Below the pieces are notes generated by a model, which saw nothing but the letters and a program-made list of their open reading frames with translations, made no database searches and was not told the origin of the DNA. The position numbers and the translations under genes were made by a program. A stretch of 15,860 nucleotides of DNA from Chitinispirillales bacterium (GTDB lineage: Bacteria > Fibrobacterota > Chitinivibrionia > Chitinivibrionales > Chitinispirillaceae). The stretch is from positions 1-15,860 of the forward strand of contig JAIRUL010000025.1 in assembly GCA_031254445.1 (NCBI GenBank), written 5' to 3'. This document shows positions 1-6,237 of the stretch, one piece after another; position 1 is the stretch's first letter; the number at the start of each line of letters is the position of its first letter.

Positions 1-5
1 TTAAA

Positions 6-24
6 CCTAAAATCCGCAGTTAAA
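6..24. repeat. Left terminal inverted repeat of the IS1380 element
   Basis: The segment begins CCTAAAA and contains TCCGCAGTTAAA at 13-24. The reverse complement of this 12-mer recurs exactly at 1533-1544. The last transposase codons are encoded within it. Confidence 0.75.
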
Positions 25-1443
25 CCCTGGCGATAGCCCGTAATCCGGCATCACCGAGTTGACAAGTGCCTGTAATTTGTTATGATGCCTGCCCAACTGC
101 GGCGCAGTTAGCCTTAGCCATATTTGCAGTCGTCGGTATCCCTCTTCTATGCGCTGCCATAGGGTATCGTTGACGGCTAGTTTCATGTGCTTCTCGCGTC
201 CGGTTTCCACCATTTGCCCGGCTAGCAGCAAGTAGTCCCTTCTGGATGTTTGGGCTTCCTGATGCTTGCGGCCGCTGAAAAAGCGCGAGAACAAGCTCCA
301 CAAGTTGTACGACAGCAGCGTCAGGCGAGCCGCAAGTTCCGTTACATTGCTGTGCTGAGAACAAAACCCCGTAAACCCCCACTGGTTTTTCAGTTCGTCA
401 AAGATGTTTTCGCAGTCGGCGCGCTTTTGGTACAGCTCCACCGCCTGAAAAGCGTCCGCCTGCTGCTTGGTCAGGTTTGTTACCCACGCCGAGTATTCAT
501 ACCGGCAAGTGCCGAACAGCGTCCCGCTTTCCTCGGCGCTTTGTTCGGCTACCAGCCTGCGGCCAAGGACGACGCGCCGCTCGCGACTCCACCCACGTAG
601 CTTTAGCATCGTTTCTGCAACTTGAAGGACGCCGAAAGAGGCCGCGCCCTGCCACTGGTTGGCGTCCACGTTATTGATTGCCTCCATCACGCGGGCGGTT
701 TTCCTTAGCTTGAACAGATACCGAGGGCGTTCTTCCGGGCGCTCTTCATGCCAACTAGCGAAATCCTCCGAACAAAACGAAACGTCGGCACGGTTCAAGG
801 ATGGCCGCTTATCGGGCGGCAAGCGGCTAAGCAGTTGTTCAAGCATCTCTATCCAACCGCTGCTGGAACCGCTGTTCCCAGGACGGAACTCCATGTCGAG
901 GCATAGCCTGATCCCTGCAACCGAGCAGACCAATGGATGATGGCTGCCGCGGTTGCGCTTCATCGGGTTATAGCCGACCTCGACGCCTTCCTGCTCGCCG
1001 TAGCGGGTGGTTACCGTGGAATCCCAGTCTAATATGCAGGGTGCGGGCAGCGATCCATATATTATGCCGTTGACCTGATGCATCCATTTACGCCCGGCAT
1101 CGCTGTCGACGCTTTCGAAAAAACGGCGAACCGAGTCGTCGCCAGGAATGCGCCGCGCCGCTTTGAATATCTTGGCCAACGCCGCATCGTCCTGCACCGA
1201 GCGGATATGCTTGAAACGCTTGCCTTCTTGGATGCAGGTAAGGATGAAGCCGATTAATATGTCGCGTACCGGCGTCGCGTTGTTGCTGGTACGAGTCACC
1301 GGGCAAGCCTCTACCAATCGATCTATTATGCCGAGCTGATCCAAAAACGAGGCGAACGCCACCATCCCGCCGTATGTGGTAAGGTGCTTGTCGCTACGCT
1401 CGACGCTAAAACCGCCGCCGGGGGTGTCAAATTGGTAGTCCAT
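7..1443 (-). CDS. IS1380 family transposase
   Basis: This is a DDE transposase that cuts and moves the surrounding element. The 478-residue product fits the family length and looks intact. Numbered from the upstream GTG at 1452, the catalytic candidates are D142/D144 in LDWDST, D223 in RADVSF (usually RADSGF in this family), and E349/E353 in YQKRADCENIFDELK. The family motif GYNPMKRNRGSHHP follows the first aspartate. I chose the ATG at 1443 rather than the GTG at 1452 because AAGGTG lies six bases before the ATG. The stop codon lies inside the left inverted repeat. A hairpin covers the ribosome site, which is described separately. Family assignment is firm; activity is not proven. Confidence 0.92.
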   Translation of the reverse strand: MDYQFDTPGGGFSVERSDKHLTTYGGMVAFASFLDQLGIIDRLVEACPVTRTSNNATPVRDILIGFILTCIQEGKRFKHIRSVQDDAALAKIFKAARRIPGDDSVRRFFESVDSDAGRKWMHQVNGIIYGSLPAPCILDWDSTVTTRYGEQEGVEVGYNPMKRNRGSHHPLVCSVAGIRLCLDMEFRPGNSGSSSGWIEMLEQLLSRLPPDKRPSLNRADVSFCSEDFASWHEERPEERPRYLFKLRKTARVMEAINNVDANQWQGAASFGVLQVAETMLKLRGWSRERRVVLGRRLVAEQSAEESGTLFGTCRYEYSAWVTNLTKQQADAFQAVELYQKRADCENIFDELKNQWGFTGFCSQHSNVTELAARLTLLSYNLWSLFSRFFSGRKHQEAQTSRRDYLLLAGQMVETGREKHMKLAVNDTLWQRIEEGYRRLQIWLRLTAPQLGRHHNKLQALVNSVMPDYGLSPGFNCGF

Positions 1444-1447
1444 TGCG

Positions 1448-1464
1448 TTCACCTTATGGGTGAA
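1448..1464 (-). promoter_or_regulatory. Hairpin covering the transposase ribosome binding site
   Basis: TTCACC (1448-1453) and GGTGAA (1459-1464) form a six-base inverted repeat with a five-base loop. On the transposase mRNA, the AAGGTG that serves the ATG at 1443 would be paired with the upstream TTCACC. Insertion sequences often hide the start site this way so that read-through transcripts are poorly translated. Its action here is inferred from base pairing only. Confidence 0.5.
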
Positions 1465-1532
1465 GGTGGATAAGGGCTAAAAATACACGTAACCTATTGA
1501 AAATAATACTCAAATACTAATAAATGCAAATT

Positions 1533-1551
1533 TTAACTGCGGAATCTTGTT
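1533..1551. repeat. Right terminal inverted repeat of the IS1380 element
   Basis: It starts with TTTAACTGCGGA, an exact inverted copy of bases 13-24. The outer seven bases, ATCTTGT, agree with the left tip at only three positions, so the exact border is uncertain. Confidence 0.7.
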
Positions 1552-1581
1552 TCAAAAAAAACAAAAAAATTCATTTTTCTA

Positions 1582-1610
1582 TTGACAGCCCATTTCCCGC
1601 ATATTATTTT
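1582..1610 (+). promoter_or_regulatory. Sigma-70-type promoter of the nitrogenase-like operon
   Basis: A perfect -35 box TTGACA (1582-1587) is followed, after a 17-base spacer, by TATTTT (1605-1610). The region is AT-rich, lies outside the insertion sequence and is the only strong promoter-like site before the gene at 1729. The start of transcription would fall near 1617, leaving a leader of roughly 110 bases. A palindrome begins about ten bases after the -10 box, as expected for a repressor site. Confidence 0.6.
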
Positions 1611-1619
1611 AACTTAGTA

Positions 1620-1643
1620 AACAGATATGTGTTATCAGATAAC
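1620..1643. promoter_or_regulatory. Putative operator with palindrome GTTATC-A-GATAAC
   Basis: GTTATC (1631-1636) and GATAAC (1638-1643) are a perfect inverted repeat around a single A. The one-base gap is too tight for an RNA hairpin, so a DNA-binding protein is the more likely reader. Just upstream, AACAGATATGT (1620-1630) recurs exactly next to the promoter at 10475-10503. AACA (1620-1623) and TGTT (1630-1633) also form an inverted pair six bases apart. The regulator is unknown. Confidence 0.45.
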
Positions 1644-1655
1644 GACTAAAAATAA

Positions 1656-1696
1656 GGCCAAAACGCTTAAAAAAGCCAAAAACGGCCAAAAAACGC
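1656..1696. repeat. Three GCCAAAA repeats in the leader
   Basis: GGCCAAAACGC (1656-1666), GCCAAAAACG (1675-1684) and GGCCAAAAAACGC (1684-1696) are near-copies spaced over 41 bases in the untranslated leader of the nitrogenase-like gene. They may be protein-binding repeats or a product of local duplication. No function can be assigned. Confidence 0.4.
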
Positions 1697-1728
1697 AGAA
1701 ATAACAAGAAAGGCGGCGATTAAATAAC

Positions 1729-3066
1729 ATGAACGCAGTCATAGAACAAGAGCGCTACACGTGCGCGATAGGCGCTATGCAGAGCGTCGTGGCGATCCCT
1801 CGGGCGGTGCCTATCCTGCACTCCGGGCCGGGCTGCGGCGACATGATATGCGGCTTCTTCGAGCGCGCGACGGGGTACGCCGGCGGGTCGACGACGCCCT
1901 GCACCAACTTCTTGGAAAAAGACGTGGTCTTCGGCGGCATAGACCGCCTGCGCGACATCGTCGCCAACACGTACAAGGTGCTCGACACCGACTTGCAGGT
2001 GATCCTCACCGGATGCACCTCCGGCATCGTGGGCGACGACGTGGACGCGCTGGCAAACGAGTTCCGCGCCGAGGGCAAGCACATCGTCGCGGTCGAGACG
2101 GCGGGGTTCAAGTGCAGCAACTACGAGGCGCACAGCCTCGTGGTCAACGCCATCGTCGACCAGTACGTCGACGCGTTCGCGGACGGCAACGAGAGCCGGA
2201 GCGAGTCCGAGACCGTAAACGTCTTCGCCTCCCTGCCCTACCAAGACCCGTTCTGGAAGGGCAATCTGGGAGAATACAAGCGGCTGCTTGAGGGCTTGGG
2301 GCTAAAAGCCCACATCCTATTTGGCCCGCAGTCGGGCGGCGTCGCCGAGTGGAAGCGCATTCCGCGCGCGAATTTCAACATTTTGGTCTCCCCGTGGCAC
2401 GGCCTGCCTATCGCCGACAGCCTGAAAACAAAATACGGGCAACCGTATACGTGGTTCCCGCACATTCCCATAGGCGCGAACCAGACCGAGAAATTTTTGC
2501 GCCAAGTACTGGATTTCGCGCTCTTGCAAGGCGCCGACATAAGCCGCGACAAAGCCGAGGCGTTCATAACCCGCGAAAGCCACGCCTACTATGAGGAGAT
2601 CGATAATTTGGCGACGTTTTTGATGGAATTCCGGTACGGCCTGCCGAACCACGTCCACATCTTGCACGACGCCGGCTACGTCGCCGCGCTCAGCAAGTTT
2701 TTGCTGCACGAGGTGGGCATCGTGCCGAAAGAGCAGTTCATAACCGACAACACGCCCGACAAGTTCAAAAAGCAGATAGCGGACGATATCGCGTCGACAT
2801 CCGACAAGCGCGAGATCCCCGTCATCTTTGAACCCGACGCGGGGCTCGCGCAAGACGCGATCCGCAAACTCAGCCACAAGGGGCGCGGGTTGATTATCGG
2901 GAGCGGCTGGGACAAGGAGCTGGCGAGGGAAAAGGACTACGACTTCCTCTCCGCCTCGGCGCCGTCCCCCTACCGCTTGGTATTGACGAGCAACTACGCC
3001 GGTTTTTCCGGCGGGCTGCGCGTGATAGAAGATATTTATAACACCGTATTAGCCACTTATAAATAA
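1729..3066 (+). CDS. Nitrogenase component-1-like (oxidoreductase) subunit
   Basis: The 445-residue protein belongs to the NifD/NifK/NifE/NifN superfamily. C12 (YTCAIGA), C36 (HSGPGCGD) and C96 (LTGCTSGIVGDD) sit where component-1 proteins hold the P-cluster or similar cluster. NFLEKDVVFGG (60-70) is also typical. The segment matching the NifD Cys275 region reads NILVSPWHG (about 217-225) and has no cysteine. The C-terminus (YAGFSGGLRVIEDIYNTVL) recalls NifK-type subunits and lacks the NifD His442 equivalent. Extra cysteines are C41, C58 and C129. It is therefore probably not a true MoFe protein subunit. Its neighbours are a NifX-like carrier and a methionine-forming sulfhydrylase, which suggests C-S bond chemistry as in methylthio-alkane reductase. 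No NifH or second subunit is in the window. The start lacks a good ribosome site (AGAAAGG is 15 bases away). Family is firm; substrate is inferred. Confidence 0.85.
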   Translation: MNAVIEQERYTCAIGAMQSVVAIPRAVPILHSGPGCGDMICGFFERATGYAGGSTTPCTNFLEKDVVFGGIDRLRDIVANTYKVLDTDLQVILTGCTSGIVGDDVDALANEFRAEGKHIVAVETAGFKCSNYEAHSLVVNAIVDQYVDAFADGNESRSESETVNVFASLPYQDPFWKGNLGEYKRLLEGLGLKAHILFGPQSGGVAEWKRIPRANFNILVSPWHGLPIADSLKTKYGQPYTWFPHIPIGANQTEKFLRQVLDFALLQGADISRDKAEAFITRESHAYYEEIDNLATFLMEFRYGLPNHVHILHDAGYVAALSKFLLHEVGIVPKEQFITDNTPDKFKKQIADDIASTSDKREIPVIFEPDAGLAQDAIRKLSHKGRGLIIGSGWDKELAREKDYDFLSASAPSPYRLVLTSNYAGFSGGLRVIEDIYNTVLATYK

Positions 3067-3078
3067 GGAGGGGGCAAA

Positions 3079-3420
3079 ATGAGTTTTCGCGTCGCGTTTG
3101 CAAGCACGGGCGAGTACATCGACCAGCACTTCGGCTCCGCCCGCTACTTTCAGGTCTACGATATAGAACACAACGGGCACAGCTACATCGGGGCCCGCGA
3201 CGCGACCGCAATGTGCCAAAGCGGATGCGAGGGCGGCTTCGACCACCTTTTGAAAGCGCTAAACGATTGCGACGCGGTGTTCGCAAGCAAAATCGGCCAA
3301 TACGCGGCGGCGTTTATGATTAGCCACGGCAAGAGGGTCTTTGAGGCTGCGGGGACGGTGGAGGGCATCCTTGCAGAGATTAGGGATGTGAATTTGCTTG
3401 GGGAACTTTGGGAGATATAA
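3079..3420 (+). CDS. NifX/NafY-type iron-molybdenum cofactor-binding domain protein
   Basis: This 113-residue protein is a single domain of the family that carries nitrogenase cofactor or its precursors (NifX, NafY, the C-terminal part of some NifB). Typical features are the start VAFASTGEYIDQHFGSARYF with the conserved D-x-HFG (15-19), a CQSGC pair (C46, C50), and the ending DAVFASKIGQYAAAFMISHGKRVFEAAGTVEGIL. It starts 12 bases after the preceding stop, with an excellent AAGGAGG site at 3065-3071. The two genes are surely co-transcribed. By context it would hand a metal cluster to the nitrogenase-like protein. Members of this family also occur in unrelated iron-sulfur roles. Confidence 0.88.
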   Translation: MSFRVAFASTGEYIDQHFGSARYFQVYDIEHNGHSYIGARDATAMCQSGCEGGFDHLLKALNDCDAVFASKIGQYAAAFMISHGKRVFEAAGTVEGILAEIRDVNLLGELWEI

Positions 3421-3441
3421 AGCCAAAATCTTTAAAATCTT

Positions 3442-3526
3442 AAAGTCAAAGTCTTTTAAATCTTTTTCAGACGAAGCCTACGGCTTCATAACGTGTGGCG
3501 CAGAGCCGCCACACAAAGTCAAAGTC
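3442..3526. repeat. Intergenic repeat block with two hairpins
   Basis: The gap between the NifX-like gene and the sulfhydrylase holds AAAGTCAAAGTCTTTTAAA (3442-3460), which matches 4941-4959 at 18 of 19 bases. Next come the perfect hairpins GAAGCC-TAC-GGCTTC (3473-3487) and GTGTGGCG-CAGAGC-CGCCACAC (3493-3514). AAAGTCAAAGTC then returns at 3515-3526. No T-run follows the hairpins, so they may stabilise or divide the mRNA rather than terminate it. Confidence 0.6.
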
Positions 3527-3553
3527 AACATCAACAAACGAAAGGAAGAAAAA

Positions 3554-4912
3554 ATGTCAACAGCAACAACCGCGTACCGCTTCGATACGCAAAGAGTCAG
3601 GGCCGGGTACGAACCGAAAGAGCACAACTACGCGGTGTCGCCGCCCATCTACCAGACGGCGGCCTACGACTTCCGCGACGTGGAGAACGCGAAGAACCTC
3701 TTCAACCTCTCCGAGGAGGGCAACCTCTACACCCGCATAGGCAACCCCACGGTGGCGGTGCTCGAACAGAGGGTGGCCGCGCTCGACGGCGCGAGCGCGG
3801 CTATAGCGCTCTCTAGCGGGATGGCGGCTATTAGCTACACGCTCCTGAACCTCGCGGAGGGCGGCGGGAGGATCCTCACGTCGCCGTACCTTTACGGCGG
3901 CAGCGACGACAGCTTCAAGAAGGTTTACCCTAAGTTCGGGATCGAGTTCGACTACGCGAAGAACATCGACAACCCCGAAAAGCTGGCTGAGGAGATTAAA
4001 CCCGACACAAAAGCCATATACATCGAAAGCATCAGCAACCCGAACACCGTCTTGCTCGACGTTGACGCGATAGCGAAGGTGGCCCACGACCACGGCATCC
4101 CGCTCGTGGTTGACAACACGGTAGCCACGCCGTACCTCTATAGGCCAATCGAACACGGCGCGGACATAGTGGTATACTCCGCGACTAAGGGGCTAAACGG
4201 GCACGGCAACCTCATCGCGGGGCTGATTCTGGAGAGCGGGAAGTTCGACTGGGAAGGGAGCGGCAGGTTCCCGCACTTTGGCGAGAAGTACTACACGCTG
4301 CGCGACCCGGAGACCGAGGCCAACCGCAGCTACCTAGAGGTCTTCCCCGACTACCCGTTCACCACGAGGGTCCGCCTCAACTACCTAAACTACTTCGGCG
4401 CGGCGCTAGGGCCGTTCGACGCCTACCTCGCGGTTATCGGGCTGGAGACGCTCTCGGAAAGGCTCGGCAAGCAGAGCTTCAACGCCGCGGCGATAGCGGA
4501 TTACCTAAATGCCCACAACTCCGTAGAGTGGGTGCGCTACCCGGCGCTACGTTCGAGCCCCTACCACGACCGCTACAAGCGCGACTTCAAAAACGGCGCC
4601 GGCGGTCTTCTGGCGTTTGGTTTCAAGGGGACGCAGGAAGAGCGGGAGACGTTTTTGAACTCCGTGAAACTCCTGCACTACCACGTGAACATCGGCGACG
4701 CAAGGACGCTCATCGTCAACTCGCCGCAGACAACGCACGGGGAGCTCACGGTGGACGAGAAGGCGGCTGTGGACATTCCGGAGAACCTAATAAGGATATC
4801 GGCGGGGCTGGAGGACGTGGCCGATTTGATCGCGGATTTGGAGCAGGCGTTTCAAAGGGCGGCGGGAACGGGCGTGGGCTTTGAACCGGCGCTTCAAAGG
4901 GCGGCGGGGTAG
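3554..4912 (+). CDS. O-acetylhomoserine sulfhydrylase (Cys/Met metabolism PLP enzyme)
   Basis: This enzyme joins O-acetylhomoserine with sulfide or methanethiol to give homocysteine or methionine, using pyridoxal phosphate in the cytoplasm. The 452 residues fit the family (about 420-440) plus a short tail. Seen motifs are PIYQTAAYDF, YTRIGNPT (59-66), SSGMAAI, D187 (VVDNTVATPYL), and the PLP lysine K212 in VVYSATKGLNGHGN. The ATG at 3554 is chosen because AAAGGAAG lies at 3541-3548. The upstream in-frame codons encode Lys-rich, intergenic-looking sequence. The last 20 residues contain a duplicated QRAAG, described separately. Its position behind a nitrogenase-like gene suggests it captures a thiol made by that enzyme. 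Methionine gamma-lyase is a less likely alternative. Confidence 0.88.
   Translation: MSTATTAYRFDTQRVRAGYEPKEHNYAVSPPIYQTAAYDFRDVENAKNLFNLSEEGNLYTRIGNPTVAVLEQRVAALDGASAAIALSSGMAAISYTLLNLAEGGGRILTSPYLYGGSDDSFKKVYPKFGIEFDYAKNIDNPEKLAEEIKPDTKAIYIESISNPNTVLLDVDAIAKVAHDHGIPLVVDNTVATPYLYRPIEHGADIVVYSATKGLNGHGNLIAGLILESGKFDWEGSGRFPHFGEKYYTLRDPETEANRSYLEVFPDYPFTTRVRLNYLNYFGAALGPFDAYLAVIGLETLSERLGKQSFNAAAIADYLNAHNSVEWVRYPALRSSPYHDRYKRDFKNGAGGLLAFGFKGTQEERETFLNSVKLLHYHVNIGDARTLIVNSPQTTHGELTVDEKAAVDIPENLIRISAGLEDVADLIADLEQAFQRAAGTGVGFEPALQRAAG
4847..4908. repeat. Direct repeat in the 3' end of the sulfhydrylase gene
   Basis: GCGTTTCAAAGGGCGGCGGG (4847-4866) and GCGCTTCAAAGGGCGGCGGG (4889-4908) match at 19 of 20 bases with a 42-base period. 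Both copies are in frame and give FQRAAG and LQRAAG, extending the C-terminus beyond the usual family end. Confidence 0.7.
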
Positions 4913-4940
4913 AAGCCTGAGACCGTAGGCCGAAGGCTTT

Positions 4941-4994
4941 AAAGTCAAAATCTTTTAAAGCTGTTGGGGACGGGGCTCTGCCCCGTAACGCCCC
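4941..4994. repeat. Intergenic repeat AAAGTCAAAATCTTTTAAA plus GC-rich hairpin
   Basis: Bases 4941-4959 repeat 3442-3460 with one change. A hairpin follows: ACGGGGC (4970-4976), loop TCT, GCCCCGT (4980-4986). It is flanked by an outer GGGG (4966-4969) and CCCC (4991-4994). The association of the AT motif with GC stems suggests a dispersed REP-like element. No T-run follows. Confidence 0.55.
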
Positions 4995-5016
4995 GATAAA
5001 TTAGCCCCCCTGTCAA

Positions 5017-5052
5017 TATCCCCCCACATAAAGATGCGGGGGGATACTTTTT
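5017..5052 (+). terminator. Rho-independent terminator after the sulfhydrylase gene
   Basis: TATCCCCCC (5017-5025) pairs with GGGGGGATA (5038-5046). Inside, CAT pairs with ATG around the loop AAAG. TTTTT follows at 5048-5052. The long GC stem and T-run make a strong terminator that should separate the nitrogenase-like/sulfhydrylase unit from the transporter unit. Confidence 0.85.
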
Positions 5053-5059
5053 AAAACAT

Positions 5060-5138
5060 GCGCCCCTTTGGGGCGCGAAAGCCGGTACGGCATAGGCGGT
5101 GTCTGCCTCCCCCTTATGCGCCACGCTGGGGCGCATAA
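5060..5138 (+). promoter_or_regulatory. Structured leader of the importer operon (two hairpins)
   Basis: GCGCCCC-TTT-GGGGCGC (5060-5076) and TTATGCGCC (5114-5122) with GGCGCATAA (5130-5138) form two stable hairpins upstream of the binding-protein gene. A weak AGGC/GCCT pair lies between them. There is no T-run after either. I see no match to known riboswitch consensus sequences such as the S-box. I also see no convincing promoter in the 140 bases between the terminator and the gene, so how the transporter is transcribed is unclear. Confidence 0.4.
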
Positions 5139-5191
5139 ACAGTAAAGCGGCAACGTTATCATTATCCATAATAAAAAAAGGAGGATTGCAA

Positions 5192-6223
5192 ATGAAAGTC
5201 AAGAAGATCCATGCCGCCGTACTAACTGCGGCGTTCGCGTTTACCATTGCCGCTGGGCTGCTATTCTGCGGGGGCAAGCCTGCCGACGGCAAGTTCAAGT
5301 TCGGTAAAATAGACATCCCGGGCAAGGACGGCGCGCTTTGCAACGCGCCGCTTTACATCGCCTACGAAAAAGGGTTTTTGGCCGAGGAGGGGTTTGACGT
5401 CAACCTGATTTCCGCCGACATTGAGACAAAGAAGATCGGGCTGAACAACGGCGCGATCCCTATTGTCAACGGCGACTTCCAGTTCTTCCCCTCCATCGAG
5501 CAGGGCGTGAACGTTAAGGTCGTGGACGGGCTGCACAACGGCTGCATCAAATTCGTAGTCCGTCCGGGTTCCGATATTAGGGCCGCGCTTGACCTTAAAG
5601 GAAAGAAGGTCGGCGTGGACGAGATCGGCGGCACCCCGCATCAGGTCGCGAGCGTTTGGCTCGAGCAGGCGGGCGTTTCCGCGCTGCCGGAGAAGGGGCA
5701 GGTGACATTCCTCCCCTTCTCCGACGGCAATCTGGAACTGCAGGCGCTCTATAACGGCGACATCGACGTGGCGGCCATGTGGGATCCGCTCGGCTCCATC
5801 GCCGCTAAGGCCGGCAAGGCCGAGATCATCTTCGACCTCTCCACCGACCCCGCGTTTGCCGGAAAGTACTGCTGCTTTCTCTATGCGTCAAACAAGGTGC
5901 TAAAAGCGAACCCGCAGAAGGTCGCGGCGATCTTGCGCGCGTACAACAAGGCGCAGGACTGGATAAGCAAAAATGCGAGGGAGGCGGTGGACATCATCAC
6001 CGACAAAAAATATGCGGCCATCGAAGACAAGGAGCTTGCCGAAGAGCTTGTCAAAAGCTACGCCTACCCGTCGGCGCACAACCGCGAGTCCAACCACCAA
6101 GACGTCGGCGGGGACGTGCTCTACTTCGCGCGGGCGCTGCACGATATCGGGTATCTGACCACCGACCCGCAGGCGTTCACCGAGAAGGCGTATCAAAAAA
6201 TTGACCTGACGCAAGGCCAGTAG
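5192..6223 (+). CDS. ABC transporter substrate-binding protein (SsuA/NMT1-like)
   Basis: This is the extracytoplasmic receptor of the importer encoded by the next two genes. The 343-residue protein begins with a signal sequence (KVKK, then a hydrophobic stretch to about residue 25) and C26 in LLFCGGK. That resembles a lipoprotein site, but phenylalanine before the cysteine is unusual, so processing is uncertain. The mature part has the NMT1/SsuA pattern: NAPLYIAYEKGFLAEEGFDV, FVVRPGSDIRAALDLKGKKVGVDEIGGTPHQ and ALYNGDIDVAAMWDP. The ATG at 5192 follows AGGAGG at 5179-5184. Family members bind alkanesulfonates, taurine, nitrate or thiamine precursors. The nearby sulfhydrylase favours an organosulfur ligand, but the ligand cannot be read from the sequence. 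Confidence 0.85.
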   Translation: MKVKKIHAAVLTAAFAFTIAAGLLFCGGKPADGKFKFGKIDIPGKDGALCNAPLYIAYEKGFLAEEGFDVNLISADIETKKIGLNNGAIPIVNGDFQFFPSIEQGVNVKVVDGLHNGCIKFVVRPGSDIRAALDLKGKKVGVDEIGGTPHQVASVWLEQAGVSALPEKGQVTFLPFSDGNLELQALYNGDIDVAAMWDPLGSIAAKAGKAEIIFDLSTDPAFAGKYCCFLYASNKVLKANPQKVAAILRAYNKAQDWISKNAREAVDIITDKKYAAIEDKELAEELVKSYAYPSAHNRESNHQDVGGDVLYFARALHDIGYLTTDPQAFTEKAYQKIDLTQGQ

Positions 6224-6237
6224 AAAGAGCGGTTTTT

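Larger units (their letters stand above)
6..1551 (-). mobile_element. IS1380-type insertion sequence, nearly complete
   Basis: The element holds one transposase gene bounded by imperfect terminal inverted repeats. Reading outward, both ends show TTTAACTGCGGA (13-24 on the minus strand, 1533-1544 on the plus strand). The seven bases beyond match at only three positions, so about 15 of 19 bases agree overall. The left tip begins with CC, as is usual for IS1380. No clear 4-5 base target duplication is visible: TTAAA lies on the left and TTTCA on the right. The outer limits are therefore approximate and the right tip may have decayed. The element ends about 30 bases upstream of the promoter of the nitrogenase-like gene. 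Confidence 0.8.

Noticed and set aside
1626..1646. Rex repressor site at the operon promoter
   Set aside because: The TGTTA...TAAC arrangement resembles Rex sites, but the half-site spacing is one base short and the second half lacks the final CA.
1720..2877. Long open frames on the minus strand opposite the nitrogenase-like gene (for example 1720-2244 and 2317-2877)
   Set aside because: They are shadows of a GC-rich coding region. Their translations are Arg/Val/Asp-rich, show no family motif, and the plus-strand frame is clearly the gene.
3398..3553. Longer in-frame start for the sulfhydrylase at 3398
   Set aside because: It would overlap the NifX-like gene and translate the repeat-rich intergenic block. 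The ATG at 3554 has a good ribosome site and begins right before the family's conserved start.
5155..5161. GTTATCA near the importer start as a third copy of the operator
   Set aside because: Only one half of the palindrome is present and the shared AACAGATATGT is missing, so chance is a sufficient explanation.
5099..5191. Longer in-frame start for the binding protein at 5099
   Set aside because: It would read through the leader hairpin. The ATG at 5192 has AGGAGG and opens directly into a signal sequence.
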